DNA of 64,000 nucleotides. Source: Undibacterium pigrum (lineage in GTDB: Bacteria; Pseudomonadota; Gammaproteobacteria; Burkholderiales; Burkholderiaceae_D). The stretch spans positions 1,240,001 to 1,304,000 of the forward strand of contig NZ_QJKB01000001.1 of NCBI RefSeq assembly GCF_003201815.1, given 5' to 3'. The position numbers were made by a program, and so were the translations under genes. The notes below the pieces were generated by a model. The model was not told the origin of the DNA. It made no database searches and saw only the letters and a list, made by a program, of their open reading frames with translations. This document shows, piece after piece, positions 17,402 to 26,727 of this stretch (positions are counted from its first letter, which is position 1; every line of letters begins with the position of its first letter).

Positions 17402-19657
17402 TTACTCCTCGACCAGTTCTGCGTTACGGGCTTGCGCCTGGTACAGGTTATAGTAAGCACCTTCTTTGGCCATCAATTCATCATGGCTGCCTACTTCCAC
17501 TACCTGGCCTCTGTCCAGTACCACCAGACGGTCGGCTTTGTGCAATGTAGACAACCTATGCGCAATCGCTATTGTGGTACGGCCTTGCACCAGATTATCG
17601 AGCGCTTTCTGGATTTCTTTTTCAGTTTGTGAATCAACGGAAGAAGTCGCTTCATCCATGATCAAAATACGTGGATCAATCAACAAGGCACGGGCAATCG
17701 AGATACGCTGGCGCTCACCGCCAGACAAGCCCTGGCCGCGTTCGCCGACCATGGAGTCATAGCCCTGCGGCAGGCGCAAGATGAATTCATGGGCATGGGC
17801 AGCGCGCGCCGCCGCAATGATTTCATCACGAGTCGCGCCTGGCTTGCCGTAGGCTATATTTTCAGCAATGGTGCCAAAGAACAGGAAAGGCTCCTGCAAG
17901 ACCAGGCCGATATTTTGGCGGTAATCCGACACAGCAAATGAGCGTATATCAACACCATCCAGCAAGATCGCACCCTCCGAGACATCATAGAAGCGGCATA
18001 TCAGGTTCACCAGCGTACTCTTACCTGAGCCGCTATGACCAACCAGACCTATCATTTCACCTGGTTTGATGTTCAGGTTGATACCACGGTTGACGGCACG
18101 GTTACCGTAGCGAAAGCCCACTTCACGCAACTCTATCTGGCCTTTGACTTCTTTTACTTTCACAGGGTTTTGCGGATCAGGCACGCTTGATACATGGTCA
18201 AGAATATCGAAAATACGCTTGGCAGCCGAAGCAGATTTCTGCGTCACGGACACGATACGACTCATGGAATCAATACGGCCATAAAAGTTACTGATGAAAG
18301 CCACTGCAGCCACCAGCGAACCAACGGTAATATCACCCTTGGAAATCTGCCAGATACCAAAGCCCCAGACCACCAGAATACCGAGATCCGTCAGGAATGA
18401 TACCGTCGGTGAAAACAGCGACCAGACCTTGTTGAGCTTGTCGTTGACCGCCAGATTATGCTTGTTGGCTTCGCGGAAGCGTCCTGCTTCGCGCTTTTCC
18501 TGGGCAAAAGCCTTGACCACACGTATGCCAGGGATGGTATCGGCCAGGACATTGGTGACCTCACCCCATACCCTGTCTATCTTTTCAAAACCAGTACGCA
18601 ACTTGTCACGCACCAAATGGATCATCCAGGCAATGAATGGCAGTGGCAGCAAAGTCACCAGGGCCAGCTTGGTATTGATCTGTAACAGGAAACCGGCGGT
18701 CATAATGAACATCAATACGTCAGTTGCAAAGTCCAGCAGATGCAGGGATAAGTAAACGCAAATGCGGTCACTTTCACTGCCTATACGCGACATCAGGTCA
18801 CCGGTGCGTTTGCCACCAAAATATTCGAGAGACAATTTCAGCAAATGCTCATAGGTAGCAGTACGCAAATCGGCGCCTATGCGCTCTGACACCAGCGCCA
18901 GGATATACGTCTTGCCCCAGCTCAGCAGCCATGCAACAACCGCAGAACCGAGCAGGCCGCCAATGTAAAACACCACCAGCTTGGGGTCGACATAGGTACC
19001 GTTTTGATAAGGAATCAGCACCTCATCCGTCAGCGGTTTGGTCAGATAACGCGGGATCATATGCGCAGCAGTGCCCAGCAACATCAGCGAGAAGCCGATG
19101 AACAATTGCAAGCGGTAAGGATGAGCAAAACGCCACAGGCGCAACAAAGTCCAAGTCGATGGCGGCGTGTAAGTGACCTTGGTGCACACCGGGCATTCTT
19201 CCTGGTCCGGCTCCAGTACGGCTTTACAGCTAGGACAGATATTTTGTTCAGCACGAACTACCGGCATGCCCGTCACATGGCTGAGTAACTGTTCCTTGAA
19301 GTGGTCCAGCAGGCGTATGGCATGCAAATTCTGGCCCAGGGTAAAGCGCCAGCTAGCCTGCAAGCCCTGCTCATCCACCAGCTCCAGATGGCCAACACCT
19401 GCATGGTCATGATGACTTAATTGCAAACCCTGGCGGAAACGCCATTCTTTCCAGTCAGATTCGCCTGGTGACTTGGTCAGCAGGCGCTGCTCTGTCACAA
19501 CCAGCAAGCCCTTGCGGAAGCGAAGTTTGTTGTCGAGGTCAACCTCCAGGGCAGCTAAAACGTTCTCGCCCTTGGCGATCTGACTATTGAGGTCAGACTG
19601 CCAGGATACTGGAAGTGATGTAACAGGCTGTTCGGGGCTGAATTGTGTTGTGGTCAT
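17402..19657 (-). CDS. ABC exporter with N-terminal PH-like domain and zinc ribbon, cyanophycin-locus associated
   Basis: A 751-residue half-transporter of the exporter type. Layout: residues 1-135 a soluble domain resembling bacterial PH folds (GENVLAALEVDLD, LLVVTEQRLL); 141-158 a zinc ribbon with Cys141, Cys144, Cys155 and Cys158; about 170-460 six membrane helices; then the ATPase with Walker A GHSGSGKST, signature LSGGERQR, Walker B ILIMDEATSS and the H-loop AIAHRLS. It is divergent from two cphA genes and coupled to a DUF1854 gene. The transported substrate is not known. Arginine, aspartate or beta-Asp-Arg dipeptide are guesses from context. It presumably acts as a homodimer in the inner membrane. 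Confidence 0.88.
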   Translation of the reverse strand: MTTTQFSPEQPVTSLPVSWQSDLNSQIAKGENVLAALEVDLDNKLRFRKGLLVVTEQRLLTKSPGESDWKEWRFRQGLQLSHHDHAGVGHLELVDEQGLQASWRFTLGQNLHAIRLLDHFKEQLLSHVTGMPVVRAEQNICPSCKAVLEPDQEECPVCTKVTYTPPSTWTLLRLWRFAHPYRLQLFIGFSLMLLGTAAHMIPRYLTKPLTDEVLIPYQNGTYVDPKLVVFYIGGLLGSAVVAWLLSWGKTYILALVSERIGADLRTATYEHLLKLSLEYFGGKRTGDLMSRIGSESDRICVYLSLHLLDFATDVLMFIMTAGFLLQINTKLALVTLLPLPFIAWMIHLVRDKLRTGFEKIDRVWGEVTNVLADTIPGIRVVKAFAQEKREAGRFREANKHNLAVNDKLNKVWSLFSPTVSFLTDLGILVVWGFGIWQISKGDITVGSLVAAVAFISNFYGRIDSMSRIVSVTQKSASAAKRIFDILDHVSSVPDPQNPVKVKEVKGQIELREVGFRYGNRAVNRGINLNIKPGEMIGLVGHSGSGKSTLVNLICRFYDVSEGAILLDGVDIRSFAVSDYRQNIGLVLQEPFLFFGTIAENIAYGKPGATRDEIIAAARAAHAHEFILRLPQGYDSMVGERGQGLSGGERQRISIARALLIDPRILIMDEATSSVDSQTEKEIQKALDNLVQGRTTIAIAHRLSTLHKADRLVVLDRGQVVEVGSHDELMAKEGAYYNLYQAQARNAELVEE

Positions 19658-20052
19658 CGTAAAATGAACTCCGGCTCAAGAGCTGGTCCCGAATCAAATC
19701 AGGACATAAATTTTAGTAAAAGAGATCACTTGGTTTCCGTTTCCGGCATAAGCCATGTCACGGAAGCAGCAATTTACGGTATTCTATCGGAAGAAAAATA
19801 TTCAGATAACTCTGATCAAGAGGATGAACTGCTTTTGCGCTGGCGCGCAAGTATATCAGCAGGCGTGCCTTTCACAGCCGCTTTCAATATGATATGCCAG
19901 TAACATTGTGGCGATGACAAGATTTTCAAGGCACCAGAAAATCTTGTCCAGCCCAGCCAGCTCGAAATGTTGCGCATTCAGGTAAAACGAAGAAACGCTC
20001 TAAAATGACAAGACCTGGTCTGCATAAACCCGGCTTATAAAAGTTTACATAC
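19658..20052 (+). other. 395-base divergent intergenic region of the cyanophycin locus
   Basis: Lies between the ABC exporter (-) and the first cphA gene (+), so it must carry both promoters. I cannot pick a convincing -35/-10 pair. An 86-codon open frame (19643-19903, +) starts inside the exporter gene, resembles nothing I know and is probably not a gene. Confidence 0.4.
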
Positions 20053-22230
20053 ATGACAACAAACAAGAAAGACATCCGCATTCTCAGCGCAACGCACTTG
20101 CGTGGCCCGAATATCTGGACTTACCGCCCTGTCATTGAAGCAGTGCTGGATATTGGTGCGCTGGAAGAGTTTCCATCCAATAAAATTCCTGGCCTGTATG
20201 AAAGACTGACAACCTGGTTGCCGGGCATCATAGAGCATCGCTGTGGTGTCGGAGAGCGTGGCGGATTTCTGGAACGCCTGCGCGAAGGCACCTGGTCTGG
20301 TCATATCCTTGAACATGTTGTACTTGAATTGCAAAACCTGGCGGGCATGCGCACCGGTTTTGGCCAGACACGCTCTACCAATGTGACCGGCGTGTATAAA
20401 ATGGCTTTCCGTACCCGTGAAGAACAGGTAGGACGTGCTGCCCTGCAAATTGGACGCGACTTGCTGATGGCCGCAATTGAAGACCAGCCGTTTGACCTGC
20501 AAGCCAGAGTGACGGAATTGCGTGAACTGGTGGATGACCGCTGCCTGGGCCCAAGTACGGCCAGCATTGTTGATGCCGCCACTGACCGCCGCATCCCGTC
20601 CATACGCCTGACAGATGGCAATCTGGTGCAACTGGGCCATGGAGCAGCGCAGCGCCGTATCTGGACAGCAGAAACTGACCGCACCAGTGCCATTGCTGAA
20701 AGCATTGCCAGCGACAAAGACCTGACCAAGACCTTGCTGCAATCTTGCGGCGTGCCTGTACCAGAAGGCTCATTGGTGCGCAGTGCTGAAGAAGCCTGGG
20801 AAGAAGCACAGGATATCGGCCTACCCGTCGTCATCAAACCTTATGATGGCAACCATGGCCGTGGTGTTTCACTGAACCTGATGAGCAAAGAAGATGTCAT
20901 TGCCGCCTATGAACTGGCGTCCCGCAAGGGCGATAGTAAAAGCGTCATCGTTGAGCGTTTCATCACTGGTGACGAACACCGTGTGCTGGTCGTCGGCAAC
21001 CAGGTCGTTGCAGTTGGCAAAGGTGAATCACTGTGGGTGACTGGCAATGGCAAATCGAATATTACTGAACTGGTCGATGACCAGATCAATACTGACCCAC
21101 GACGTGGTACGACAGAAGACTGCCCTCTGAATGCGCTGGACCCGGCAGCAGGTGCAGAAATCATCCTCGAATTGAAGCGTCAGGGCATGGATGCCAATTC
21201 CATCCCGCTGGCAGGTCAAAAAGTATTGATACAACCGAACGGCAATGTTGCTGTTGATGTGACCGACAAAATCCACCCTGATATTGCCTATGCTGCGACG
21301 CTCGCTGCACGTATCGTTGGCCTGGATATCGCCGGTGTTGATCTGGTGGCAGAAGACATTTCCCGTCCTATGGCAGAACAAGCTGCGGCGATTATTGAAG
21401 TCAATGCCAGTCCGGGCTTGCTGGCCCATATCAAGCCAGCCAATGGCGAAGGCCGCCCGGTTGGCAAGGCCATCATCAATCATTTGTTTGCGCCTGAGGA
21501 AAGTGGCCGCATCAGTATCGTTGGCGTCGCTGGCACCAAAGGTTGCAGCCTGATTGCACGCCTGATCGGTGCCCTGATTAATATCAGCGGCAAAGAAACC
21601 GGCGTCGCTTGCGCCCAGGGCCTGTTCCTGAACAAACGCCTGGTCACCGATGGCGATTGCGCCAACTGGGAAGCAGGCCAAAGACTGCTGATTAACCGTT
21701 CTGTAGAAGCTGCCGTATTTGAAACCAATGCCAGGGCCATGCTCAGCGATGGTCTGGCCTATGACAAATGCGCGGTGGGTGTTGTCACCGATCTGGATGG
21801 TCATGCCGACCTGGGCGCTTATTACATAGACAGTCCGGACCAGATGCGCAAAGTCTTGCGTACCCAGGTTGATGTAATTTTGCCTGACGGCGTCGCGGTA
21901 TTGAATGCTGCAGACCCTGCCGTGGCAGACCTGGCAGAACTCTGCGATGGCAAAGTGATTTTTTATGGCAAGGACCCGTTGCTCGAAGCCATAGTCAATC
22001 ACCGCGCCTTGGGTGAACGTGTGGTGTTTTTGCGTGACGATAATATCGTGCTGGCAGATGGCGAGACTGAAACCGCCCTGCTGCCCCTGAGCGCCTTGAA
22101 ACCTGCAAAAGTCGCCCAGGCAGAAAGTGTACTGGCAGCAGTTGCAGCAGCATGGGCCCTGAACATTACGCCAGAACTGATCGGCGCTGGCCTCAGGACT
22201 TTTGACTCAAGCAAGAAAGCTCCCTACTGA
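20053..22230 (+). CDS. Cyanophycin synthetase-like protein, C-terminally short (CphA2/CphA-prime type)
   Basis: A 725-residue relative of cyanophycin synthetase. Residues 1-160 are a well-conserved N-domain with His84, Glu87, His88 and Glu92 in SGHILEHVVLELQ. About 215-480 is an ATP-grasp domain ending with EVNASPGLLAHIKPANGEG. The Mur-ligase-like domain follows but is degenerate: the expected GTNGKTT P-loop reads GTKGCS (residues 494-499), and the protein stops where the Mur ligase C-terminal domain should start. Arginine addition is therefore unlikely. Cyanobacterial CphA2, which joins ready-made beta-Asp-Arg units with its ATP-grasp site, is the nearest described logic. A full synthetase follows 173 bases downstream. 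Confidence 0.85.
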   Translation: MTTNKKDIRILSATHLRGPNIWTYRPVIEAVLDIGALEEFPSNKIPGLYERLTTWLPGIIEHRCGVGERGGFLERLREGTWSGHILEHVVLELQNLAGMRTGFGQTRSTNVTGVYKMAFRTREEQVGRAALQIGRDLLMAAIEDQPFDLQARVTELRELVDDRCLGPSTASIVDAATDRRIPSIRLTDGNLVQLGHGAAQRRIWTAETDRTSAIAESIASDKDLTKTLLQSCGVPVPEGSLVRSAEEAWEEAQDIGLPVVIKPYDGNHGRGVSLNLMSKEDVIAAYELASRKGDSKSVIVERFITGDEHRVLVVGNQVVAVGKGESLWVTGNGKSNITELVDDQINTDPRRGTTEDCPLNALDPAAGAEIILELKRQGMDANSIPLAGQKVLIQPNGNVAVDVTDKIHPDIAYAATLAARIVGLDIAGVDLVAEDISRPMAEQAAAIIEVNASPGLLAHIKPANGEGRPVGKAIINHLFAPEESGRISIVGVAGTKGCSLIARLIGALINISGKETGVACAQGLFLNKRLVTDGDCANWEAGQRLLINRSVEAAVFETNARAMLSDGLAYDKCAVGVVTDLDGHADLGAYYIDSPDQMRKVLRTQVDVILPDGVAVLNAADPAVADLAELCDGKVIFYGKDPLLEAIVNHRALGERVVFLRDDNIVLADGETETALLPLSALKPAKVAQAESVLAAVAAAWALNITPELIGAGLRTFDSSKKAPY

Positions 22231-22403
22231 TTGCTTTAAGCATAGTGCGGATGTCAAATCTGGCCTCCGCACAAATACAAGATATATTGTTTACTCTTAG
22301 AATTTGCTATTTATCTGATGGTGTGATTTCTGGTGCTTGCATGCTCAGGCTGTAAAAATCAGTACACCCTCGTTTGACGCCCTTTTCAACAGGATTAAGT
22401 TTT

Positions 22404-24974
22404 ATGGAAGTATCACGCATCCGTGCCCTGCGCGGTCCCAATCTCTGGAGCCACCATACGGCCGTAGAAGCGATTGTTGCCTGCACAAATGAAGAGATGT
22501 CAATTGCTGGCCTGAACGGCTTTGAAGACCGTTTGCGCGCCCTGTTCCCGCAACTCAGTATTTTGCAACCGACGGGCCATGATGATGCCATCCCCATGGC
22601 TCACGTATTTGAATTGCTGACTCTGGGCCTGCAGGCAGAAGCCGGTTGCCCGGTCACCTTCAGCCGCACTACGCAAACCCTGGAAGCAGGTATTTTCCAG
22701 GTCGTGGTTGAATACTCGGAAGAAGCTGTAGGTCGTCTGGCAGTAGAACTGGCTGAAAAAATCATCAATGCTGCACTGAAAGACCAGGCTTTTGACCTGG
22801 CTGCTGCACTTGAACAATTGCGTGATCTGGATGAAGACGTGCGCCTGGGGCCATCTACCGGTTCCATCGTGAATGCCGCTGTCGCACGCAATATCCCTTA
22901 CCGCCGCCTGACCGATGGCAGCCTTGTTGCCTTTGGCTGGGGTAGCCGCCAGCGCAAAATACAGGCAGCAGAAATGGATGGCACCAGCGCCATTGCTGAA
23001 GCCATTGCACAAGATAAAGAACTGACCAAGAAGCTCTTGCATGCTGCTGGTGTGCCTGTGCCTTTGGGCCGCTCAGTCTCCGACCCGGATGATGCCTGGG
23101 CAGCCGCTCTTGAAATCGGCCTGCCTGTTGTGGTCAAACCCAAGGATGGCAATCAGGGCAAAGGCGTGACAGTCAATGTCACAACACGTGAGCAACTGGA
23201 TGCAGGCTTCCATGCCGCCAGCGAATTCCGCGACGACATTCTGGTTGAGCGCTTCTTGCCAGGCAATGATTTCCGCCTGCTGGTAGTCGGTAACAAGCTG
23301 GTTGCCGCTGCCCGCCGTGACCCGCCGCAAGTGGTGGGCGATGGCAAGCAAAGCGTGCGTGAACTGGTTGAGCAAGTCAATAAAGACCCGCGTCGCGGCA
23401 GTGGCCACTCCACTTCCCTGACCAAGATACGGTTTGACGATATCGCTCTGGCCAGCCTGGCAAAACAAGGCTTTGTGGCTGACTCCATCCCGCCAAAAGG
23501 CCAGCGCGTGGTATTGCGCAATAATGCCAATCTCTCTACTGGTGGCGCAGCAACCGATGTGACAGATGATGTGCATCCTGAAGTTGCTGCCCGCGCAGTG
23601 GCAGCAGCGCAAATGGTGGGCCTGGACATCTGTGGTGTTGATCTGGTCTGCGACAGTGTCTTGAAACCGATAGAACAGCAAAATGGCGGCATCGTTGAAG
23701 TCAATGCTGCGCCAGGTTTGCGTATGCATCTCTCCCCTTCCTTTGGCAAAGGTCGCCAGGTTGGTGAAGCGATTATCGCTTCAATGTTTGATGATAATGA
23801 CGATGGCCGCATCCCTATCATCGCAGTCACCGGCACGAATGGCAAAACCACGACAGTACGTCTGATTGCCCATCTGCTGACAGCCAGCGGCTTGCGTACA
23901 GGCATGACCAATACGGATGGCGTCTATGTTGCAGGCCGCCAGATTGATAGCGGTGATTGCAGCGGCCCGCGCAGCGCCCGCAATGTCTTGTCCCACCCAG
24001 ATGTCGATGCAGCCGTATTTGAAACTGCACGCGGTGGTGTCTTGCGTGAGGGCTTGGCCTATGACCGTTGCCAGGTGGCTGTCGTCACAAATATCGGTTC
24101 CGGTGATCACCTTGGCCTGAACTACATCACCACGGTAGAAGACCTGGCTGTATTGAAACGCGTCATCGTACAAAACGTTGCTGATAACGGCTATGCCGTG
24201 CTGAATGCGGCTGACCCTATCGTCGCAGCCATGGCCAGCAATTGCCCATCTGCCGTGATCTTCTTTGCTGCGGACCATCAGCACCCTGTCATGGCCACCC
24301 ACAGGGCCCAGGGCAAGCGTGTAGTGTATATAGAAAACGGCCATCTGATTGCCGCAGAAGGCAAGACACGTCATAGCGTGCCGCTGGCGGATATCCCTAT
24401 CACCCGCAATGGCAGCATAGGCTTCCAGGTCGAGAACGTCATGGCATCCGTAGCCGCAGCCTGGGCAATCAATATTGACTGGGACAGCATACGCGCAGGC
24501 TTATTGTCCTTTGCCAATGAGGCCGACAATGCGCCTGGCCGCTTCAATGTCTTCAACTTCCGTGGTGCAACCCTGATTGCTGACTATGGCCACAACCCGG
24601 ATGCGATACTGGCATTGGTGCGCGCAGTAGAAACCATGCCTGCCAAACGCCGCTCTGTCGTCATCAGCGGTGCAGGTGACCGCCGTGACCAGGACATACG
24701 CCAGCAGACTGAAATCCTCGGTGAGTCCTTTGATGACGTGGTGCTGTATCAGGATCAATGCCAGCGTGGCCGTGCCGATGGTGAAGTTGTCGCCCTCTTG
24801 CGTGAAGGCCTGAAGCAGGCAAGCAAAACTTCGCGCATCGATGAAATCAATGGTGAATTCATTGCGATTGATCTGGCCATGGACAGGCTCGAAGCAGGCG
24901 ACCTGTGCCTGATCCTGATTGATCAGGTTGAAGAAGCACTGGCGCATATCGCAAAACGAGTAGCAGCAGGTTAA
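22404..24974 (+). CDS. cphA: Cyanophycin synthetase
   Basis: An 856-residue enzyme that builds the storage polymer multi-L-arginyl-poly-L-aspartate. The ATP-grasp domain (aspartate addition) ends with EVNAAPGLRMHLSPSFGKG. The Mur-ligase domain (arginine addition) has an intact P-loop GTNGKTTTV at about residue 477, DHLGLN near 570 and a full C-terminal domain with ADYGHNPDA. The N-domain is divergent: the HxxEH-x3-E pattern kept in the upstream paralogue is reduced to His67 and Glu70, with Leu71 and Gly75. Start at 22404 (MEVSRIRALRG) is chosen for its AGGA site at 22391 over a start ten codons earlier. No cyanophycinase gene is in view. Confidence 0.93.
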   Translation: MEVSRIRALRGPNLWSHHTAVEAIVACTNEEMSIAGLNGFEDRLRALFPQLSILQPTGHDDAIPMAHVFELLTLGLQAEAGCPVTFSRTTQTLEAGIFQVVVEYSEEAVGRLAVELAEKIINAALKDQAFDLAAALEQLRDLDEDVRLGPSTGSIVNAAVARNIPYRRLTDGSLVAFGWGSRQRKIQAAEMDGTSAIAEAIAQDKELTKKLLHAAGVPVPLGRSVSDPDDAWAAALEIGLPVVVKPKDGNQGKGVTVNVTTREQLDAGFHAASEFRDDILVERFLPGNDFRLLVVGNKLVAAARRDPPQVVGDGKQSVRELVEQVNKDPRRGSGHSTSLTKIRFDDIALASLAKQGFVADSIPPKGQRVVLRNNANLSTGGAATDVTDDVHPEVAARAVAAAQMVGLDICGVDLVCDSVLKPIEQQNGGIVEVNAAPGLRMHLSPSFGKGRQVGEAIIASMFDDNDDGRIPIIAVTGTNGKTTTVRLIAHLLTASGLRTGMTNTDGVYVAGRQIDSGDCSGPRSARNVLSHPDVDAAVFETARGGVLREGLAYDRCQVAVVTNIGSGDHLGLNYITTVEDLAVLKRVIVQNVADNGYAVLNAADPIVAAMASNCPSAVIFFAADHQHPVMATHRAQGKRVVYIENGHLIAAEGKTRHSVPLADIPITRNGSIGFQVENVMASVAAAWAINIDWDSIRAGLLSFANEADNAPGRFNVFNFRGATLIADYGHNPDAILALVRAVETMPAKRRSVVISGAGDRRDQDIRQQTEILGESFDDVVLYQDQCQRGRADGEVVALLREGLKQASKTSRIDEINGEFIAIDLAMDRLEAGDLCLILIDQVEEALAHIAKRVAAG

Positions 24975-25006
24975 ATTCGCTTAGTTAGTTTGGTTTTGCA
25001 AAAAAA

Positions 25007-25041
25007 ATGCCGGGTCAGTTCAAACTGATCCGGCATTTTTT
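25007..25041. terminator. Bidirectional terminator between cphA and the SDR gene
   Basis: A 14-bp stem with one G-T mismatch (ATGCCGGGTCAGTT / AACTGATCCGGCAT) is flanked by an A run on the left and a T run on the right, so it can stop transcription from both converging genes. Confidence 0.88.
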
Positions 25042-25054
25042 ATTCCTGATTTCT

Positions 25055-25834
25055 TCAGGTATTGCGGCCTGCCATCACACCGCCGTCCACATCCCAGATT
25101 GCCCCGGTTACCCAGGAAGCCTTATCTGACAGCAGGAAGGCAATCGCTTCTGCCACATCCTTTGGTGTGCCGATGCGACCTATGGGATGGAAGCCGTTGA
25201 AACCCTGCAAAGCAGCAGGAATATCTGCCTTGGGTATGAAGCTTTCATAGACAGGTGTTTCCACCACTGCTGGCGATACGGCATTCACGCGGATATGATG
25301 CGATGCAAATTCCATCGCCAGATGCTGGGTCAAAGAATGTATGCCGGCTTTTGCCATGGAATAAGCAGACGATGGGGTTGCCGCAATCGCCTGTCTGGCC
25401 CACATTGATCCAATATTCACGATAGACCCGGGCTTACCACTGGCAATCATATTGGTCGCGATTTTTTGTGTGATGAAGAATATTGCCTTGTTCAAAGCCT
25501 GATACTGGTCATAGTCATCTTCGCTATGTTCAAGAAATGCCTTGGGGGCAAATATGCCTGCGGCATTCACTAAAAGATTGATGTCCTTATGCGCTTCATC
25601 AATTTTTTTTAGCAACTGCTGTACTTCTTCTGCTCTGGATAAATTCGCGGTAAATGCAGCGACTTCGCCCAGGGCTGACAATTGCCCTTGAGCCGCCTCA
25701 GCTTTATCCTTGCGATTACCGACAATCACTACCTTCCCGCCCTGGGATAAAACTATCCGTGCCGTTTCCAGCCCCATACCGCTGGTGCCGCCGATTACCA
25801 GTAATTTCTTACCTTCAAAATTCATGTTCATCAT
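25055..25834 (-). CDS. SDR family NAD(P)-dependent oxidoreductase
   Basis: A 259-residue classical short-chain dehydrogenase. The cofactor motif GGTSGMGLE is at about residues 15-23, NAAG near 90 and the catalytic Ser-Tyr-Lys set in NIGSMWAR... and SAYSMAKAG near 155-163. The C-terminus ends with [15 protein letters not shown]. The substrate is unknown. A TetR-type operator is 21-36 bases before its ATG and recurs before the TetR gene, so it is the likely target of that repressor. AGAGGCG precedes paired ATG codons, either of which may be used. Confidence 0.9.
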   Translation of the reverse strand: MMNMNFEGKKLLVIGGTSGMGLETARIVLSQGGKVVIVGNRKDKAEAAQGQLSALGEVAAFTANLSRAEEVQQLLKKIDEAHKDINLLVNAAGIFAPKAFLEHSEDDYDQYQALNKAIFFITQKIATNMIASGKPGSIVNIGSMWARQAIAATPSSAYSMAKAGIHSLTQHLAMEFASHHIRVNAVSPAVVETPVYESFIPKADIPAALQGFNGFHPIGRIGTPKDVAEAIAFLLSDKASWVTGAIWDVDGGVMAGRNT

Positions 25835-25853
25835 ACGCCTCTTTTGTTTATCT

Positions 25854-25874
25854 ACCTACTAATTGGTAGGCATT
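25854..25874. promoter_or_regulatory. TetR-type operator before the SDR gene
   Basis: The core CCTACTAATTGGTAGG (25855-25870) is a near-perfect 16-bp palindrome. The same sequence with one changed base lies before the tetR gene at 26526-26541, and the match extends outside the palindrome to TACCTACTA(A/G)TTGGTAGGCAT. It sits between the SDR start and the tetR stop. Confidence 0.8.
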
Positions 25875-25895
25875 GGTTTAAAAAAAATGCCAACC

Positions 25896-26480
25896 TCAGG
25901 CCGACACAGTGGAAAGAAAAGTTTGCGCGATATCAGCTGGCCCTTGCACGGTGCGCATGCCACGCCCCAGCACCATCGCCCCCTCCAGCGCACTCAAATA
26001 AGCTTGCGCCAGAGACTCAGCAGCACAGTTGCTTTTGATCAGACCCGCAGTTTGCGCGTCACCTATCATACGGCTCAGCCAATCGAGATTGAGTTTGAAA
26101 AAAAGAGCCACTTCATCCGCGGCAGATTCTGGCAAGGAATCAGATTCTGCTCCGAGCATGCCGCAAACACAGAGACGCTTGTCGCGATTAAAGGTTTGTT
26201 CAAACACGGCCGCATAGGCAGCCAGCCTGTCCATGGGGCTGGCATGCTGTCCTTCTATACTCAGCAATTCACCTCGAAACTGATGGGTATAGCGTTGCAC
26301 CAGCACACACACCAGATCCTCTTTTTTGGCGAAATGGTGATGGATACTGGGTTTTTTGATACCCACTATCTTTGCCACATCATCATAGGAAAACCCGTTG
26401 TAACCCTGTTGCTGTATCAAACCCTGAGCAGCATCAATGATGCGCTCTGCCATAGGTGAGATTTCCGAGAAATGCTTCAT
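25896..26480 (-). CDS. TetR/AcrR family transcriptional repressor
   Basis: A 194-residue regulator. The N-terminal helix-turn-helix covers about residues 25-50 (FSYDDVAKIVGIKKPSIHHHF). The C-terminal region (about 80-185) is the ligand-binding/dimer domain with Cys residues in LCVCGMLGAE. Similar regulators with this operator type respond to reactive electrophiles, but that is an analogy. An AGGCAAGG site precedes the ATG, with a palindromic operator about 46-61 bases upstream, so it probably represses itself and the SDR gene downstream. Confidence 0.9.
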   Translation of the reverse strand: MKHFSEISPMAERIIDAAQGLIQQQGYNGFSYDDVAKIVGIKKPSIHHHFAKKEDLVCVLVQRYTHQFRGELLSIEGQHASPMDRLAAYAAVFEQTFNRDKRLCVCGMLGAESDSLPESAADEVALFFKLNLDWLSRMIGDAQTAGLIKSNCAAESLAQAYLSALEGAMVLGRGMRTVQGPADIAQTFLSTVSA

Positions 26481-26523
26481 GCCTTGCCTGTTGAAAGTGA
26501 GCCGCTTCTTTACTTAATTAATT

Positions 26524-26544
26524 TACCTACTAGTTGGTAGGCAT
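26524..26544. promoter_or_regulatory. TetR-type operator before the tetR gene
   Basis: The core CCTACTAGTTGGTAGG (26526-26541) differs by one base from the copy before the SDR gene. Two copies placed before the two genes of this cluster are strong internal evidence for an autoregulated TetR regulon. Confidence 0.8.
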
Positions 26545-26727
26545 ATTAAAACTGAACCTTTCATGTGTCAAGCGGCTTTTTGAATCCCCCTCGATTTTGA
26601 TGGAGAGAAAATTCTGCACGCAAGCTCTACATCGAGGAAAGGAAGCGACAAGATGGGAGATAAAAATACGCAAACAATGCTTGATCAGGTCTGCATAAAT
26701 GCAGCCATGCAGACCTGGCATACATTC

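Noticed and set aside
19643-19903. Possible small gene (86 codons) between the ABC exporter and cphA
   Set aside because: Starts inside the exporter gene, has no good ribosome-binding site and no recognisable sequence.
21028-22002. A 324-codon open frame antisense to the first cphA gene
   Set aside because: A shadow of a conserved gene; no known fold or motif.
20053-22230. First cphA gene as a pseudogene
   Set aside because: The reading frame is intact over 725 codons, the N-domain and ATP-grasp are well kept, and it ends at a domain boundary as in the known CphA2 type; a specialised protein is more likely than decay.
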